From NCBI RefSeq assembly GCF_019636135.1, contig NZ_JAHBYD010000011.1, positions 1-64,000 on the forward strand: 64,000 nucleotides of DNA. The letters run 5' to 3'. The position numbers and the translations under genes were made by a program. Below the pieces are notes generated by a model. The model was not told the origin of the DNA. It did no database searches and was given only the letters and a program-made list of their open reading frames with translations. Positions 17,020-25,319 of the stretch are shown here, piece after piece. The DNA is from Phenylobacterium sp. Lineage in GTDB: Bacteria > Pseudomonadota > Alphaproteobacteria > Caulobacterales > Caulobacteraceae. How positions within the stretch are numbered: the first letter of the stretch is position 1; each line of letters opens with the position of its first letter.

Positions 17020-17847
17020 TCAGAACAGCCGTTCGCCGAAGACGATGACGTCGCCGGCCTGCACCGGCTCATCGATGCCGACCTTCACCTTCTTGCCGCC
17101 ACGGGTCACCGTGACCTTCTTCTCGGAACCCGATTGCGTCAGCCCCCCCGCCCGGCCGATCGCCATGCGCAGCGTCATGTTGCTCGTGAGCGGAAACACG
17201 CCCGGCGAGTTGACCTGGCCGTAGATGTAGAAGGTGTCGGCGATCGGCGCGAAGATCTTGTCGCCCGGCTGCACCAGGGGGTCCTTGGTGACGTCGCCGG
17301 TGGAGAGGTCCCGGATGAAGAGGCGCGTCTCGTCACCCTTCTCGTGGCGGATCACGAGGTAGTCCGCGGCCGATTCGCGAACGCCGCCGACGCGGGCGAT
17401 GATCTCCGACATCCGGTACGGACGGTTGATCGGGACGAGGCCGGGCTGGCCCACCGCGCCCAGGACCGTGACGTAGCGGCTGGCGTAGCCCACCACTTCG
17501 ATCGTCACGACCGGATCGGCGAAGTAGCCGCCCTTCGTCAGCGCGGCGCGGATATCGTCGGCCAGTTCGCTCGTCGTCCGCTCCGCGGCGGGGATCTTGC
17601 CGATGAAGTTGAGCTGGATCGTGCCGTCCGCCTGGACCCGGGCGCGGCCGCCGAAGTCGTTGCGGCCGAGCAGGCCCACCTGCACGACGTCGTCGCGCCC
17701 CAGGATATAGGCCGACGAGCCGGTTTCCCCGACGCCGCTCGCGCCCGGCGCGGGCTGCGTCGCTTCCGTCTGGGCGACCGCCGCGGTCGCGACGAGGGTC
17801 GTTGCGAACAGTGCGACGAGGAGGTTCGAAATGGTGCGGATGATCAT
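17020..17847 (-). CDS. Short polysaccharide export (OPX/Wza-family) protein, not a lipoprotein
   Basis: 275 residues. The signal peptide ends near AVAQ (about 27) with no lipobox cysteine, unlike Wza. A Poly_export domain follows (YILGRDDVVQVGLLG to VEVVGYASRYVTVLG), then SLBB-type domains (GQPGLVPINRPYRMSEIIARVGG and GQVNSPGVFPLTSNMTLRMAIGRAGG). The protein ends at VQAGDVIVFGERLF and lacks the C-terminal amphipathic helix that forms Wza's outer-membrane pore. Short OPX proteins of this kind are known to need a separate beta-barrel porin, and one is encoded 16 nt upstream in the same operon. Confidence 0.9.
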   Translation of the reverse strand: MIIRTISNLLVALFATTLVATAAVAQTEATQPAPGASGVGETGSSAYILGRDDVVQVGLLGRNDFGGRARVQADGTIQLNFIGKIPAAERTTSELADDIRAALTKGGYFADPVVTIEVVGYASRYVTVLGAVGQPGLVPINRPYRMSEIIARVGGVRESAADYLVIRHEKGDETRLFIRDLSTGDVTKDPLVQPGDKIFAPIADTFYIYGQVNSPGVFPLTSNMTLRMAIGRAGGLTQSGSEKKVTVTRGGKKVKVGIDEPVQAGDVIVFGERLF

Positions 17848-17863
17848 GGATCGCTCGCTTGGC

Positions 17864-19090
17864 TCAGAATGTCACGGTGGTGCGTAGCCCAACACGTGTT
17901 GAGCTATAGTTGAACTGCGGCAAGTTGGTGTTTCGCCTGTCGCGCTGAACGGTGAACTCCCAGCTGATCCGGTCGCTCTGTGCGTATTGTACGGATCCGA
18001 AGGTCAGGTTGTTGCGGCTGTTCGTGATGACCGGGCGCGTGCCGGGCGCGGTGTCCGCGTTGGAGTTCGTCTCGGTCCAGGCATGCCCGACCTCGATGTC
18101 GTAGCGCGTCCCCAGGGCGTAGCGCACCGCGCCCTCCAGGTGGGTCGAGACGTCATAGATCTTGCCGGGCCGGTTGCTGGGCTTCACCGAGCGCGCGCCC
18201 GAGGCCCGCAGGCCGATCCGCTCGCTCATCCGGTAGTCGAGACTTGCGGCGTAGCTGGTCGTGGAGAACTTCAGCGGCGCGCCGGCGATCGCGAACTCGC
18301 GCTTGACCATGGTGCGGCCGATCGACCCGCCCAGGGTGATCTTCTGGCCGAGCTGGCGCTGGTACGACAGGGTGTAGTTCGAGGTGATGAACCCGTCGCC
18401 GACCGGGCGGCCGGGGATGATGCGGTTCGGATACTCGTTGCTGCCGTAGCCCCACGCGATGGACGCCTGGCCCAGCGTGGGGTTGGAATAGCTCAGCGCG
18501 AGGTTCAGGAACTCGGAATCGTGGTCCGACGCGGTGCGGCCGCTGGTCGAGTTCTTCACCATCTCCCGGCCCACCATCACCTGGACGCCGGGGCCGATCG
18601 GGCGGCCGCACCGAAGCCCGGCGGCCGTGCCGTAGGACTGAATCAGGTTCGTGACGGTGTTGCTGTCGGCGTCTTCGAGATCGCTCTGGCGGCCGGAATA
18701 GGACCCCATCAGCGAGGGCTGGCATATCCCGACGCGCGCGGTGTACCCCCCGCCGACCTGTACGTTGGCGCGGTCGAGCCTGCTGTTGTTGCGGTGGAAG
18801 TCGTAGCCGGCGAAGCCGTTCAGATAGACCATCTGCGTCCCGAGCGGCTGCGAGACGGTGGCGGTGACGCGCGGCTGGAAGACCGTGTCTTCAGGCTGCA
18901 GGCCGCGCTGCGACGCGAGAAGATCGCTCCCGCGCGAGACGTTGGTGTCGTAGTAGACTTCGGCCGATGCACCGAACCGGAGCACCCGCTCGCCCGACAG
19001 GACCGGCATCTGAAGCTGTTGCTGCGCCGCTGCGGGCCCGGCAACTGCGGCGCCGAGGACCGCCCCGGTCGCCATCACGCCAAGTCTCAT
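17864..19090 (-). CDS. Outer-membrane beta-barrel protein of the EPS exporter (BBP2-like)
   Basis: About 408 residues from the ATG at 19090, chosen because it gives a clean signal peptide (MRLGVMATGAVLGAAVAGPAAAQ); a longer TTG frame reaches 19129. The mature protein is a string of alternating amphipathic strands (AEVYYDTNVSRGSD, MVYLNGFAGYDFHRNNSRL, ITLGGSIGRTMVKREF) and ends in a strand with terminal Phe (VGLRTTVTF), the signal for BAM insertion. It is the first gene of the minus-strand EPS operon. It likely forms the polymer pore together with the short OPX protein encoded next to it. I infer this role from fold, termini and position. Confidence 0.82.
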   Translation of the reverse strand: MRLGVMATGAVLGAAVAGPAAAQQQLQMPVLSGERVLRFGASAEVYYDTNVSRGSDLLASQRGLQPEDTVFQPRVTATVSQPLGTQMVYLNGFAGYDFHRNNSRLDRANVQVGGGYTARVGICQPSLMGSYSGRQSDLEDADSNTVTNLIQSYGTAAGLRCGRPIGPGVQVMVGREMVKNSTSGRTASDHDSEFLNLALSYSNPTLGQASIAWGYGSNEYPNRIIPGRPVGDGFITSNYTLSYQRQLGQKITLGGSIGRTMVKREFAIAGAPLKFSTTSYAASLDYRMSERIGLRASGARSVKPSNRPGKIYDVSTHLEGAVRYALGTRYDIEVGHAWTETNSNADTAPGTRPVITNSRNNLTFGSVQYAQSDRISWEFTVQRDRRNTNLPQFNYSSTRVGLRTTVTF

Positions 19091-19234
19091 CGCGCCCCGC
19101 TCCGCCCTTTGCACTATATTCCGCTGCAAGTGCTAACTAGCAGCTAAGAACCCGCAGTTGCTACCCCGCGGGCGCCGGCGGCGAAAATCCGCGATTCACT
19201 GTATCTTTAGACCACTGCCCCGCAAGGATGACGC
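19091..19234. promoter_or_regulatory. Divergent promoter region of the two core EPS operons
   Basis: This 144-bp gap separates the minus-strand operon (beta-barrel to small membrane protein) from the plus-strand glycosyltransferase/Wzy pair, so both core promoters must lie here or inside the first genes. It is locally AT-richer than its surroundings and holds a dyad TGCTA-AC-TAGCA at 19131-19142. An AAGGA ribosome-binding site precedes the ATG at 19235. I could not fix -35/-10 elements with confidence. Confidence 0.5.
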
Positions 19235-20269
19235 ATGGGAGAGAGCACTCCGGAACCCTCGCGCATCCGCATCTGCCTCGCGGCGTCCGGCGGCGGCCAC
19301 GTGCGCCAGTTGCTGGACCTCGAACCGGTCTGGAGCCGGTACGACCATTTCTTCGTCACCGAGGATACGGCGCTGGGGCGCACGCTCGAAGGGCGCCATC
19401 GCACCCACTTCGTGCCGCACTTCGCCTGGGGGCAGGCCAAGCATGGCGCGCCGCTGCGCATGCTGGCGCTCGCCTGGACCAGCTTCTTCCGCTCAGCGCG
19501 CATCATCCTGTCCGAGCGGCCCGACCTGATCATCAGCACCGGCGCCGGCGCGGTCATCTTCGCGGTGCTCTGGGCGCGGCTCTCGGGCGCGCGCGTGATC
19601 GTGGTCGAATCGTTCGCGCGGTTCGAGAAGCCGTCGTTGTTCGGACGGATGGCCTCGCCGCTGGCGCACGACCTGATCGTGCAGTCCGCGAAGCTGGCGC
19701 CGTTCTATCCGCGCGCGCGCGTGTTCGACCCCTTCCGGCCGCTCGACAAGGCCTGCCCCCCGAAGCGCGAGCTGCTGTTCGCCACGGTGGGCGCCACCCT
19801 GCCCTTCGACAGGATGGTCGACATGGTCGCCCAGGCCGCGGCCGACGGGTCGATCACCGAGGAGGTGTTGATCCAGACCGGCGAAGGCGGCCGACGCCCG
19901 GCGGACCTCGACGTGCGCGAGACCATCCCCTTCGAGGAGGTCCAGGAGATCCTCCGCGAGGCCAGGATCGTCGTCTGCCACGGGGGCACCGGATCGCTGA
20001 TCACGGCGCTGCGTGAGGGGTGCCAGGTGATCGCCGTCCCGCGCCTCGAGGAACTCGGCGAGCACTACGACAACCATCAGGCCGAGATCACCGACGCGTT
20101 CCGGCGCCGCGGCCTCGTCCTCGAAGCCCAGACCCCCGAGGACCTGCGCGCGGCGCTGGCCGAGGCGCGCGTGCGGACCCCGGTCCTGGCCACGACCGAC
20201 CCGACGGAGCTGCGGGACTTCCTCCAGGGCCGGATCGCCGGCCTTCGTCCGCGAGGCCGCCATGCGTGA
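19235..20269 (+). CDS. Glycosyltransferase with fused Alg14-like and Alg13-like halves (PssD-PssE/EpsF type)
   Basis: 344 residues. The N-terminal half (about 1-170) matches Alg14/PssD: CLAASGGGHVRQLLDL, DHFFVTEDTALGR, RPDLIISTGAGAVIF and VVESFARFEKPSLFGR. The C-terminal half (about 180-340) matches Alg13/PssE: LLFATVGATLPFDRMVDMV, IPFEEVQEILREARIVVCHGGTGSLITALREG and GEHYDNHQAEI. In yeast and in many bacterial EPS loci these are two separate subunits of one GT-B enzyme: Alg14 is the membrane anchor and Alg13 the nucleotide-sugar half. Here one chain carries both. It probably adds the second sugar of the repeat unit. It is followed by wzy 59 nt downstream. Confidence 0.88.
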   Translation: MGESTPEPSRIRICLAASGGGHVRQLLDLEPVWSRYDHFFVTEDTALGRTLEGRHRTHFVPHFAWGQAKHGAPLRMLALAWTSFFRSARIILSERPDLIISTGAGAVIFAVLWARLSGARVIVVESFARFEKPSLFGRMASPLAHDLIVQSAKLAPFYPRARVFDPFRPLDKACPPKRELLFATVGATLPFDRMVDMVAQAAADGSITEEVLIQTGEGGRRPADLDVRETIPFEEVQEILREARIVVCHGGTGSLITALREGCQVIAVPRLEELGEHYDNHQAEITDAFRRRGLVLEAQTPEDLRAALAEARVRTPVLATTDPTELRDFLQGRIAGLRPRGRHA

Positions 20270-20328
20270 GGCCGCGACGCCGGGCCGCCTTGCCGGCCGG
20301 ACGACATAGACCTATCGCTGGGACGCGC

Positions 20329-21942
20329 ATGCTCCGCCGCCTGACATCACCGTTCCTCCGCGCCTTCGAGGCGCTGACGCCGGGGCGGCGGCCGGAAGAG
20401 CAGCCGTTGCTGCCCGGCTATCGGCGCGCGCCGTCCCAGCTCCTGGTGTTCGGCCTGCTGTCGGTGCTGCTGCTGATCTGCGCCGTGCAGGGCTTCCTGT
20501 TCGCCACCATGGCGCCGGCGCGGGTGATGCCGTTCACGGCGCCCCTCGCCATTCTCGGGATGCTGGTGATCTGGGCCCTGCCGCAAGGCGACTATGCGCC
20601 CACCCCGTTGCTGGAGCCCCTGTTCATCGGCTTCTTCGCGGCGCTGATCGTCTGGCCCAACTATCTGGCCATCGCCCTGCCCAGCCTGCCCTGGGTGACG
20701 ATGCTGCGCTTCTTCGGCTTCCCGCTGGTGGCGGTGCTGCTGATCTGCGTCTCGACGTCGAAGCGGGTCCGGGCCGAGATCGGCGAGGTGCTGTCCATCG
20801 ACAGACGGATCATGCAGTTCCTCCTCGGCGTGATCGTGCTCTGGACGATCACGCTCCCCATGTCGCGCGAGATCGGCGTCAGCCTGAACAGATGGATCGT
20901 CGCCCAGGTCAACTGGACCGGGATGTTCTTCGTCGCCTGCTGGGTGTTCCGGCGCGAAGGCCTGATCACGACGTGGTCCAAGATGTTCCTGACGCTGACC
21001 GCCGTGATCGGGGCGATGGGCATCTGGGAATCCCGGATCCAGCAACTGCCGTGGGTCGGGTTCATCCCGCCCTATCTCCGCAACGACGATCCCGTCGTGG
21101 CGCGGATCCTGGCGCCGCACGCCCGCCATGCGACGCCCGAGCTGTACCGGATCCTGAGCGTCCAGACGACGCCGCTGGGCCTGGCGGAGCTCTTCGGCCT
21201 GGCGATGCCGTTCGCCGTGCATTTCGCCCTCAACCGCTATCCGCCCTGGTTGAGGGTCTTCGGCGCGCTCTGGGTGCCCTATGCGATCCACGTGATCCTG
21301 CTGACCCAGTCGCGCCTGGGCCTGGTCGCCTGCCTTTCGACGGTGGCGTTCTATGTGCTGATCTGGGCCCTGATGCGCTGGCGACGCGTCCGCGCGAGTC
21401 TGATCGGTCCCGCGCTCGTGCTCGCCTACCCCGCGCTGTTCCTCATGCTGGTCGGGGCGACGTTCACGATCGGCAAGCTGCGCGCCAAGGTCATCGGCGA
21501 CGGGTCGCAGACCGCCAGCGACACCGGCCGAAAGGAACAGTGGCTTCTCGGATTCCAGAGACTGGAACACAACCCCTTCGGCCACGGCATGTCCCAGGCG
21601 TCCGACGCGCTGGGCTGGAGGACGGTCGGCGGCAACACGAGCATCGATTCGTACTACCTGAGCGTCCTGCTCGACATCGGCATCCTCGGGTTCATCTTCT
21701 ACTTCGGGTTGATGATCCGCGCGGCCTACCTGGGTGGCCGCACCCTGATCGCCAACCCGAACCTGGAGCGCGAGCACATGTTGCTCTTCCCGCTCACGGT
21801 CTCGCTCATCAACTTCATCATCGTGAAAGCCGTGCTCAGCCAGGACGCGAACCACTCCGTGGTGTTCATAATGCTGGGCGCGATCATGGCGCTCATCTAC
21901 CGCGTCAGGAAGAGCCAGGGCGCCACGTCGGGGGCGTCGTAG
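20329..21942 (+). CDS. wzy: Wzy-type O-antigen/EPS polymerase (O-antigen ligase domain family)
   Basis: 537 residues from the ATG at 20329, with about a dozen hydrophobic segments and one large loop. The WzyC/O-antigen-ligase pattern is visible: PLGLAELFGLAMPFAVHFALNR, HVILLTQSRLGLVACLSTVAFY (the conserved TxSR-type stretch), then a periplasmic loop with SDTGRKEQWLLGFQRLEHNPFGHGMSQ and the histidine-containing part. It would polymerise flipped repeat units. Downstream, only 14 nt separate its stop from the convergent stop of the second CpsD-like gene. Confidence 0.88.
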   Translation: MLRRLTSPFLRAFEALTPGRRPEEQPLLPGYRRAPSQLLVFGLLSVLLLICAVQGFLFATMAPARVMPFTAPLAILGMLVIWALPQGDYAPTPLLEPLFIGFFAALIVWPNYLAIALPSLPWVTMLRFFGFPLVAVLLICVSTSKRVRAEIGEVLSIDRRIMQFLLGVIVLWTITLPMSREIGVSLNRWIVAQVNWTGMFFVACWVFRREGLITTWSKMFLTLTAVIGAMGIWESRIQQLPWVGFIPPYLRNDDPVVARILAPHARHATPELYRILSVQTTPLGLAELFGLAMPFAVHFALNRYPPWLRVFGALWVPYAIHVILLTQSRLGLVACLSTVAFYVLIWALMRWRRVRASLIGPALVLAYPALFLMLVGATFTIGKLRAKVIGDGSQTASDTGRKEQWLLGFQRLEHNPFGHGMSQASDALGWRTVGGNTSIDSYYLSVLLDIGILGFIFYFGLMIRAAYLGGRTLIANPNLEREHMLLFPLTVSLINFIIVKAVLSQDANHSVVFIMLGAIMALIYRVRKSQGATSGAS

Positions 21943-21956
21943 CGCGCCGCGCTCGC

Positions 21957-22718
21957 CTAGGCCTGGTTGAGGACCGATCCGACGACCGTCGCGCCGTTCA
22001 CCGTCAGTTGCTCGCGCAGGAGTTCAACGTCGGTCACGTAGGCCGCGTCGCGCCTGGCGACGATCACCGCATAGCCGAGCGTCGCGGCCACCATCAGCGC
22101 GTCCGAGCACTGGTTCGCCGGCGGCGTGTCGACGAGCGTGCAGTGGAAGTTGCGCATGCACTCGCCCAGCATGACCCGGAGCCGCGGGCTGGCCAGCAGC
22201 TCCTGCGCGTCGGGCGCCGCGCCGCCGGCGTAGACCAGCGAGAGGTTTGGCAGGACTTCCGGGTGGATGATCTCCTCCACCCGGTCCGCCTCGCCGCGCA
22301 GGAACTGCTGCACGCCGGGCGAGTCGACGCCGGGTCGGATGAAACGTTCCAGGCCCGGGCGTCGCAGGTTGCAGTCGATGACGATCGTCGACACGCCGGC
22401 CTGGGCCAACGTCGCGGCCAGGTTGACGGTCGTGAAGGTGGCGCCGGCCCCGGCCGAGGGCGCACAGACGGCGAGGCCGCGGCGGCCGCGTTCCACGTGA
22501 CGGTCCATCAGGACGGCGCCGGCCTCCGCCATCGCCAGGGCGGCGCGTGAGCCGGGGGAGGTCAGCGACAGGATGCCTGGCGACAGCTCGTACTGTTCGG
22601 CGCCGATGGACGCGGCGTGTCCGGCCGGGCGGGCCGGCGCGGCGAGCGCACGCACCTTCTTCTTCTTTTCCGGCTTCTCCTTCGGCGCGGCCTTCCTGAA
22701 CCCGGGCAGACGGATCAT
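21957..22718 (-). CDS. CpsD-like ATPase with degenerate Walker A and Walker A' (copy 2)
   Basis: 253 residues from the ATG at 22718, which overlaps the co-polymerase stop (ATGA). The N-terminal ~25 residues are extremely lysine-rich (KEKPEKKKKVR). The P-loop position reads SAGAGATFT (about 88-96), with Ala93 where the catalytic lysine should be. Walker A' reads VIDCNLRRP, so the second Asp has become Asn117. The Walker B-like TLVDTPPA remains. There is no tyrosine cluster at the C-terminus. It is a paralogue of 14942-15655 and more diverged at the active site. Probably a structural pseudo-kinase acting with the adjacent co-polymerase. Confidence 0.85.
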   Translation of the reverse strand: MIRLPGFRKAAPKEKPEKKKKVRALAAPARPAGHAASIGAEQYELSPGILSLTSPGSRAALAMAEAGAVLMDRHVERGRRGLAVCAPSAGAGATFTTVNLAATLAQAGVSTIVIDCNLRRPGLERFIRPGVDSPGVQQFLRGEADRVEEIIHPEVLPNLSLVYAGGAAPDAQELLASPRLRVMLGECMRNFHCTLVDTPPANQCSDALMVAATLGYAVIVARRDAAYVTDVELLREQLTVNGATVVGSVLNQA

Positions 22719-24061
22719 GCGGCCTTCTTCCGTCGCGGCCAGGCCAGGGTGGGCCGGCTGAGCACCGCCACGCCACGGCGCGTCGGCCGTTGCCGCGGAA
22801 TCGCAGCCAGAAGCGGCGCGCCCGCCGCCCGCTCCAGGGTCCGGGGATCCCGCACGTGGCGCGCGAACATCTCGCAGAGCAGCGCCAGCAGCGCGCCTCC
22901 GATGACGCCCAGCGCGCCCGTTCCGCCCATGATCAGCGTCGGATTGGGGAACGAAGGCTTCGGGCTGGACGTCACCTGCCCGATCGACATGATGGTCGTG
23001 GTGTCCGCCGCCGCGACCTGGCGCATGTGGGCGATGCTGTCCGTCAGCGTCTTGATCTGCTCGGTGTAGGCGTCGATCAGGTCCTGCTGCAGGCGCAGTT
23101 GCAGCAGGGTCACCCGCTCGGCGAGAACCTTGGACTTCTGCTGTTCGACGCGCGCCGAGGTCACGCGCTCGGAGACGATCTTCTGCTGGGCGGCCTGGCT
23201 CGCGACCGACGTCGACTGGGCCACAGACTGTTGCGCGATGCGCTGTTCGTTGCGCAAGGCGACGAGCCTGGGGTTGTTGGGGCCGAGAACCGTCTCCGCC
23301 TCGGCCAAGGCGGAGTTGAGACGGACCAACGACGCGGTCGCCTGGGGACCCAGTTGCGCCGGGAGATCCGGACGACGGCGGAGGGGCGGGTTGGAGAGCG
23401 TCGCCAGCGTGCGGCTCTCGAGGTCCATCCTGCCCTGGACCATCATGATCCCGGTCTGCCGCTCCAATTGGGCTTGCTCGGCCTGGACCTCGGCCAGCTT
23501 CGCGCGCAGCTTCGCCTGCTTTTCCGCCAGGGCGGCGGCGTTCGCCTCGTAGGCCTGCCGACGGCTGGCGACCGTGGCGCTGATGTAGGCGGTGCGGATG
23601 GCGTCCACGACGCCCTCGGCGGCCTGGCGTTCCCGCGTCCGGTAGCGGATCTCGAGGATGTTGGAGTCCTCGAAGGGCTTCACCGTGAGCGAGGCCATGA
23701 TCTGTTGCGCCACCCACATCGGGTACTCGGGCTTGTCGCCCTCGGGTATCGCCGCATAGCTTTCGATGAACTGCGGGCTGTCGAGAAGCCCCAGGGCCTC
23801 GGCGGCCGGCACGGCCACCTGATAGTCGCGGATGAACTGCATCTGCGATGTGACGTAGGCCTCGACCTGCTTGCGGCCGACCTGCACGCCGGTGACCGGA
23901 TCGGGCTTGATGTAGTCGAGCACGACGCGCGCGGTGGCGACATAGCGCTTGGGAGCCGTCTTGACGACGATGGCGCCCCCGACGAGGGACGCCAGGGTCG
24001 CGACGAGCACGATGGCGCGTCGACCCCAGAGGATCCGAAAGAGGACGGCCAGGAACTTCAT
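22715..24061 (-). CDS. Wzz/GumC-family polysaccharide co-polymerase (copy 2)
   Basis: 448 residues, the same length as copy 1. An N-terminal membrane segment (about 15-35), the RYVATARVVLDYIKPDPVTG block, a long coiled-coil region (about 170-340, KLRAKLAEVQAEQAQLERQ), and a C-terminal membrane segment (about 375-400, LIMGGTGALGVIGGALLALL) followed by a basic tail. It likely pairs with the coupled CpsD-like protein downstream. Two co-polymerase/ATPase modules in one locus could mean two polymers, two chain-length modes, or polymer plus PEP-CTERM-linked functions. Confidence 0.9.
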   Translation of the reverse strand: MKFLAVLFRILWGRRAIVLVATLASLVGGAIVVKTAPKRYVATARVVLDYIKPDPVTGVQVGRKQVEAYVTSQMQFIRDYQVAVPAAEALGLLDSPQFIESYAAIPEGDKPEYPMWVAQQIMASLTVKPFEDSNILEIRYRTRERQAAEGVVDAIRTAYISATVASRRQAYEANAAALAEKQAKLRAKLAEVQAEQAQLERQTGIMMVQGRMDLESRTLATLSNPPLRRRPDLPAQLGPQATASLVRLNSALAEAETVLGPNNPRLVALRNEQRIAQQSVAQSTSVASQAAQQKIVSERVTSARVEQQKSKVLAERVTLLQLRLQQDLIDAYTEQIKTLTDSIAHMRQVAAADTTTIMSIGQVTSSPKPSFPNPTLIMGGTGALGVIGGALLALLCEMFARHVRDPRTLERAAGAPLLAAIPRQRPTRRGVAVLSRPTLAWPRRKKAA

Positions 24062-24161
24062 GCCGCGATAATCCCCCGGGGACAGCTTGTGCGCGTCGCC
24101 TGCAATATCGCAGTCAGGGTCTTACTGAACAGTCGCCGAACCGCCGCATCGGCCGACGGAG

Positions 24162-24196
24162 GGCAAAAAGAAACCGCCGCCCCGAAGGGCGGCGGT
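24162..24196 (-). terminator. Rho-independent terminator after the PEP-CTERM gene
   Basis: A perfect 10-bp GC-rich stem (24173-24182 pairing with 24187-24196) with a 4-nt loop is followed, on the minus strand, by TTTCTTTTT. It lies 30 nt past the stop of the PEP-CTERM gene and so insulates that gene from the co-polymerase operon below it. Confidence 0.88.
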
Positions 24197-24225
24197 CCCG
24201 TAACTCTCGCTGGTCGCTGCGCCGC

Positions 24226-24921
24226 TTAGGCGGCGGCGGCGAGCTTGCGACGCTGGGTCCGGAGCATGGCGCCGGCGCCGCCGAAGCCCATGATCATCAG
24301 GGCCCAGGTGGCCGGTTCCGGCACGCTCAGGCCGATGGTCGGCGAGGCGCTGCGTTGCGCGCCCGAGCTCGGCGCGTTCAGCACGTACTTGTGCGTCACC
24401 GAGTACAGGCCGGCGCCGCTGAGGTCGAAGAACGTGGTCGAGTTCACGCTCGCCGCGCCCAGGCTGCCGTTGCTGAAGCTGCCGATCTGGACGCCTGCGA
24501 ACAGCTCGTTGCTGTCCGACACCAGCGTCGAGAGCGAGTTGCCGATGCCGCCGCCCACGTTGTTGGTGGTGTACGACTGGTACTGCTTGTCGCCGAGCGG
24601 AGCCAGGTCGGTGCGGGTCACGAAGATGACGATCGAGGCGGCGCCCGTGTTGCTGGCGTTCACTTCGACCGAGTCAGAGTGGAGCACGCCCGGACGCGGC
24701 GGAGCGTCGCCACGCACGGTGACCGCCTCGAAGCCACCGCAGTCCGCGGTGTTCGTGCAGTCGTAGTTAAACACGAACGTACCGTCGGCAGCCGAGAACA
24801 CGTTGGAGATCGTCGAGCCGCCATCGAGCGAAATGCCGATGAACACGGCGGCCTGGGCCGAAGCCGCGCTCATCGAGAAAGCGGCGACAGCGCCGGCCAG
24901 AAGCTTGGTAACAGTTTTCAT
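24226..24921 (-). CDS. PEPxxWA-CTERM sorting-domain protein (exosortase substrate)
   Basis: 231 residues. The signal peptide ends at about residue 24 (SAASAQA). The mature region is rich in Ser, Thr, Asn and Gly, with no enzyme motif. The C-terminal sorting signal is complete: VPEPATWALMIMGFGGAGAM, then an Arg/Lys cluster (LRTQRRK). This tripartite PEP / transmembrane / basic tail is the exosortase recognition signal. The presumed processing enzyme is the exosortase at 14055-14942. It is expressed as a single-gene unit with its own terminator. Likely fate: cleaved and displayed with, or embedded in, the exopolysaccharide. Function of the body is unknown. Confidence 0.92.
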   Translation of the reverse strand: MKTVTKLLAGAVAAFSMSAASAQAAVFIGISLDGGSTISNVFSAADGTFVFNYDCTNTADCGGFEAVTVRGDAPPRPGVLHSDSVEVNASNTGAASIVIFVTRTDLAPLGDKQYQSYTTNNVGGGIGNSLSTLVSDSNELFAGVQIGSFSNGSLGAASVNSTTFFDLSGAGLYSVTHKYVLNAPSSGAQRSASPTIGLSVPEPATWALMIMGFGGAGAMLRTQRRKLAAAA

Positions 24922-25319
24922 TTTAGCACCCCATTTAACTTGTCGTTCACCCTAGAGGCGGCGGAAAACCCTGTCATCCACCTTCCCCTGGCAGGCGAGT
25001 TGAAGGACCCTAACGCCAGAAAACGCCACAAATTTTGCAGGCCCCTCAGGAAGCGGAGAGGCCCAAAATGAACCAATCCGCCACGAAAACCGCAAAATTC
25101 ATTCCGCAACTACCACGTCCTGGCTCCCGTGGCGAGAAGCTTAACTGGCTATTAAACGGATGCGACGGCGCGGCGGATGCACTCGGCGCCTCCGCACGGG
25201 CGTGGCATTAAGCAAACAGAAGGCAGCGCCGGGGCACTAAAGGCGTCTATGTGCGGATCGCGCGCGTAGGGCGTTCTATAGACGGGCGCGCGCGAGCCGC
25301 GCGGACATTGGAGAGCAAC
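24922..25319. promoter_or_regulatory. Divergent intergenic region between the PEP-CTERM and ATPase genes (398 bp)
   Basis: No believable gene; short frames here lack ribosome-binding sites. The part next to the PEP-CTERM start is AT-richer than the surroundings and probably holds its promoter, suggesting a strong, separately controlled gene. A TTG start with a GGAGAG site marks the other end. I looked for sigma-54-type TGGCAC-N5-TTGC elements, known for some exosortase loci, and did not find a convincing one. Confidence 0.5.

Noticed and set aside
24918..25109. 63-codon minus-strand frame upstream of the PEP-CTERM gene
   Set aside because: It overlaps the likely promoter, has no ribosome-binding site and no protein-like pattern.
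25251..25319. GTG start at 25251 for the AAA ATPase
   Set aside because: The extra 23 residues are Arg/Ala-rich and unlike the rest, and no ribosome-binding site precedes it. The TTG at 25320 has GGAGAG at proper distance.
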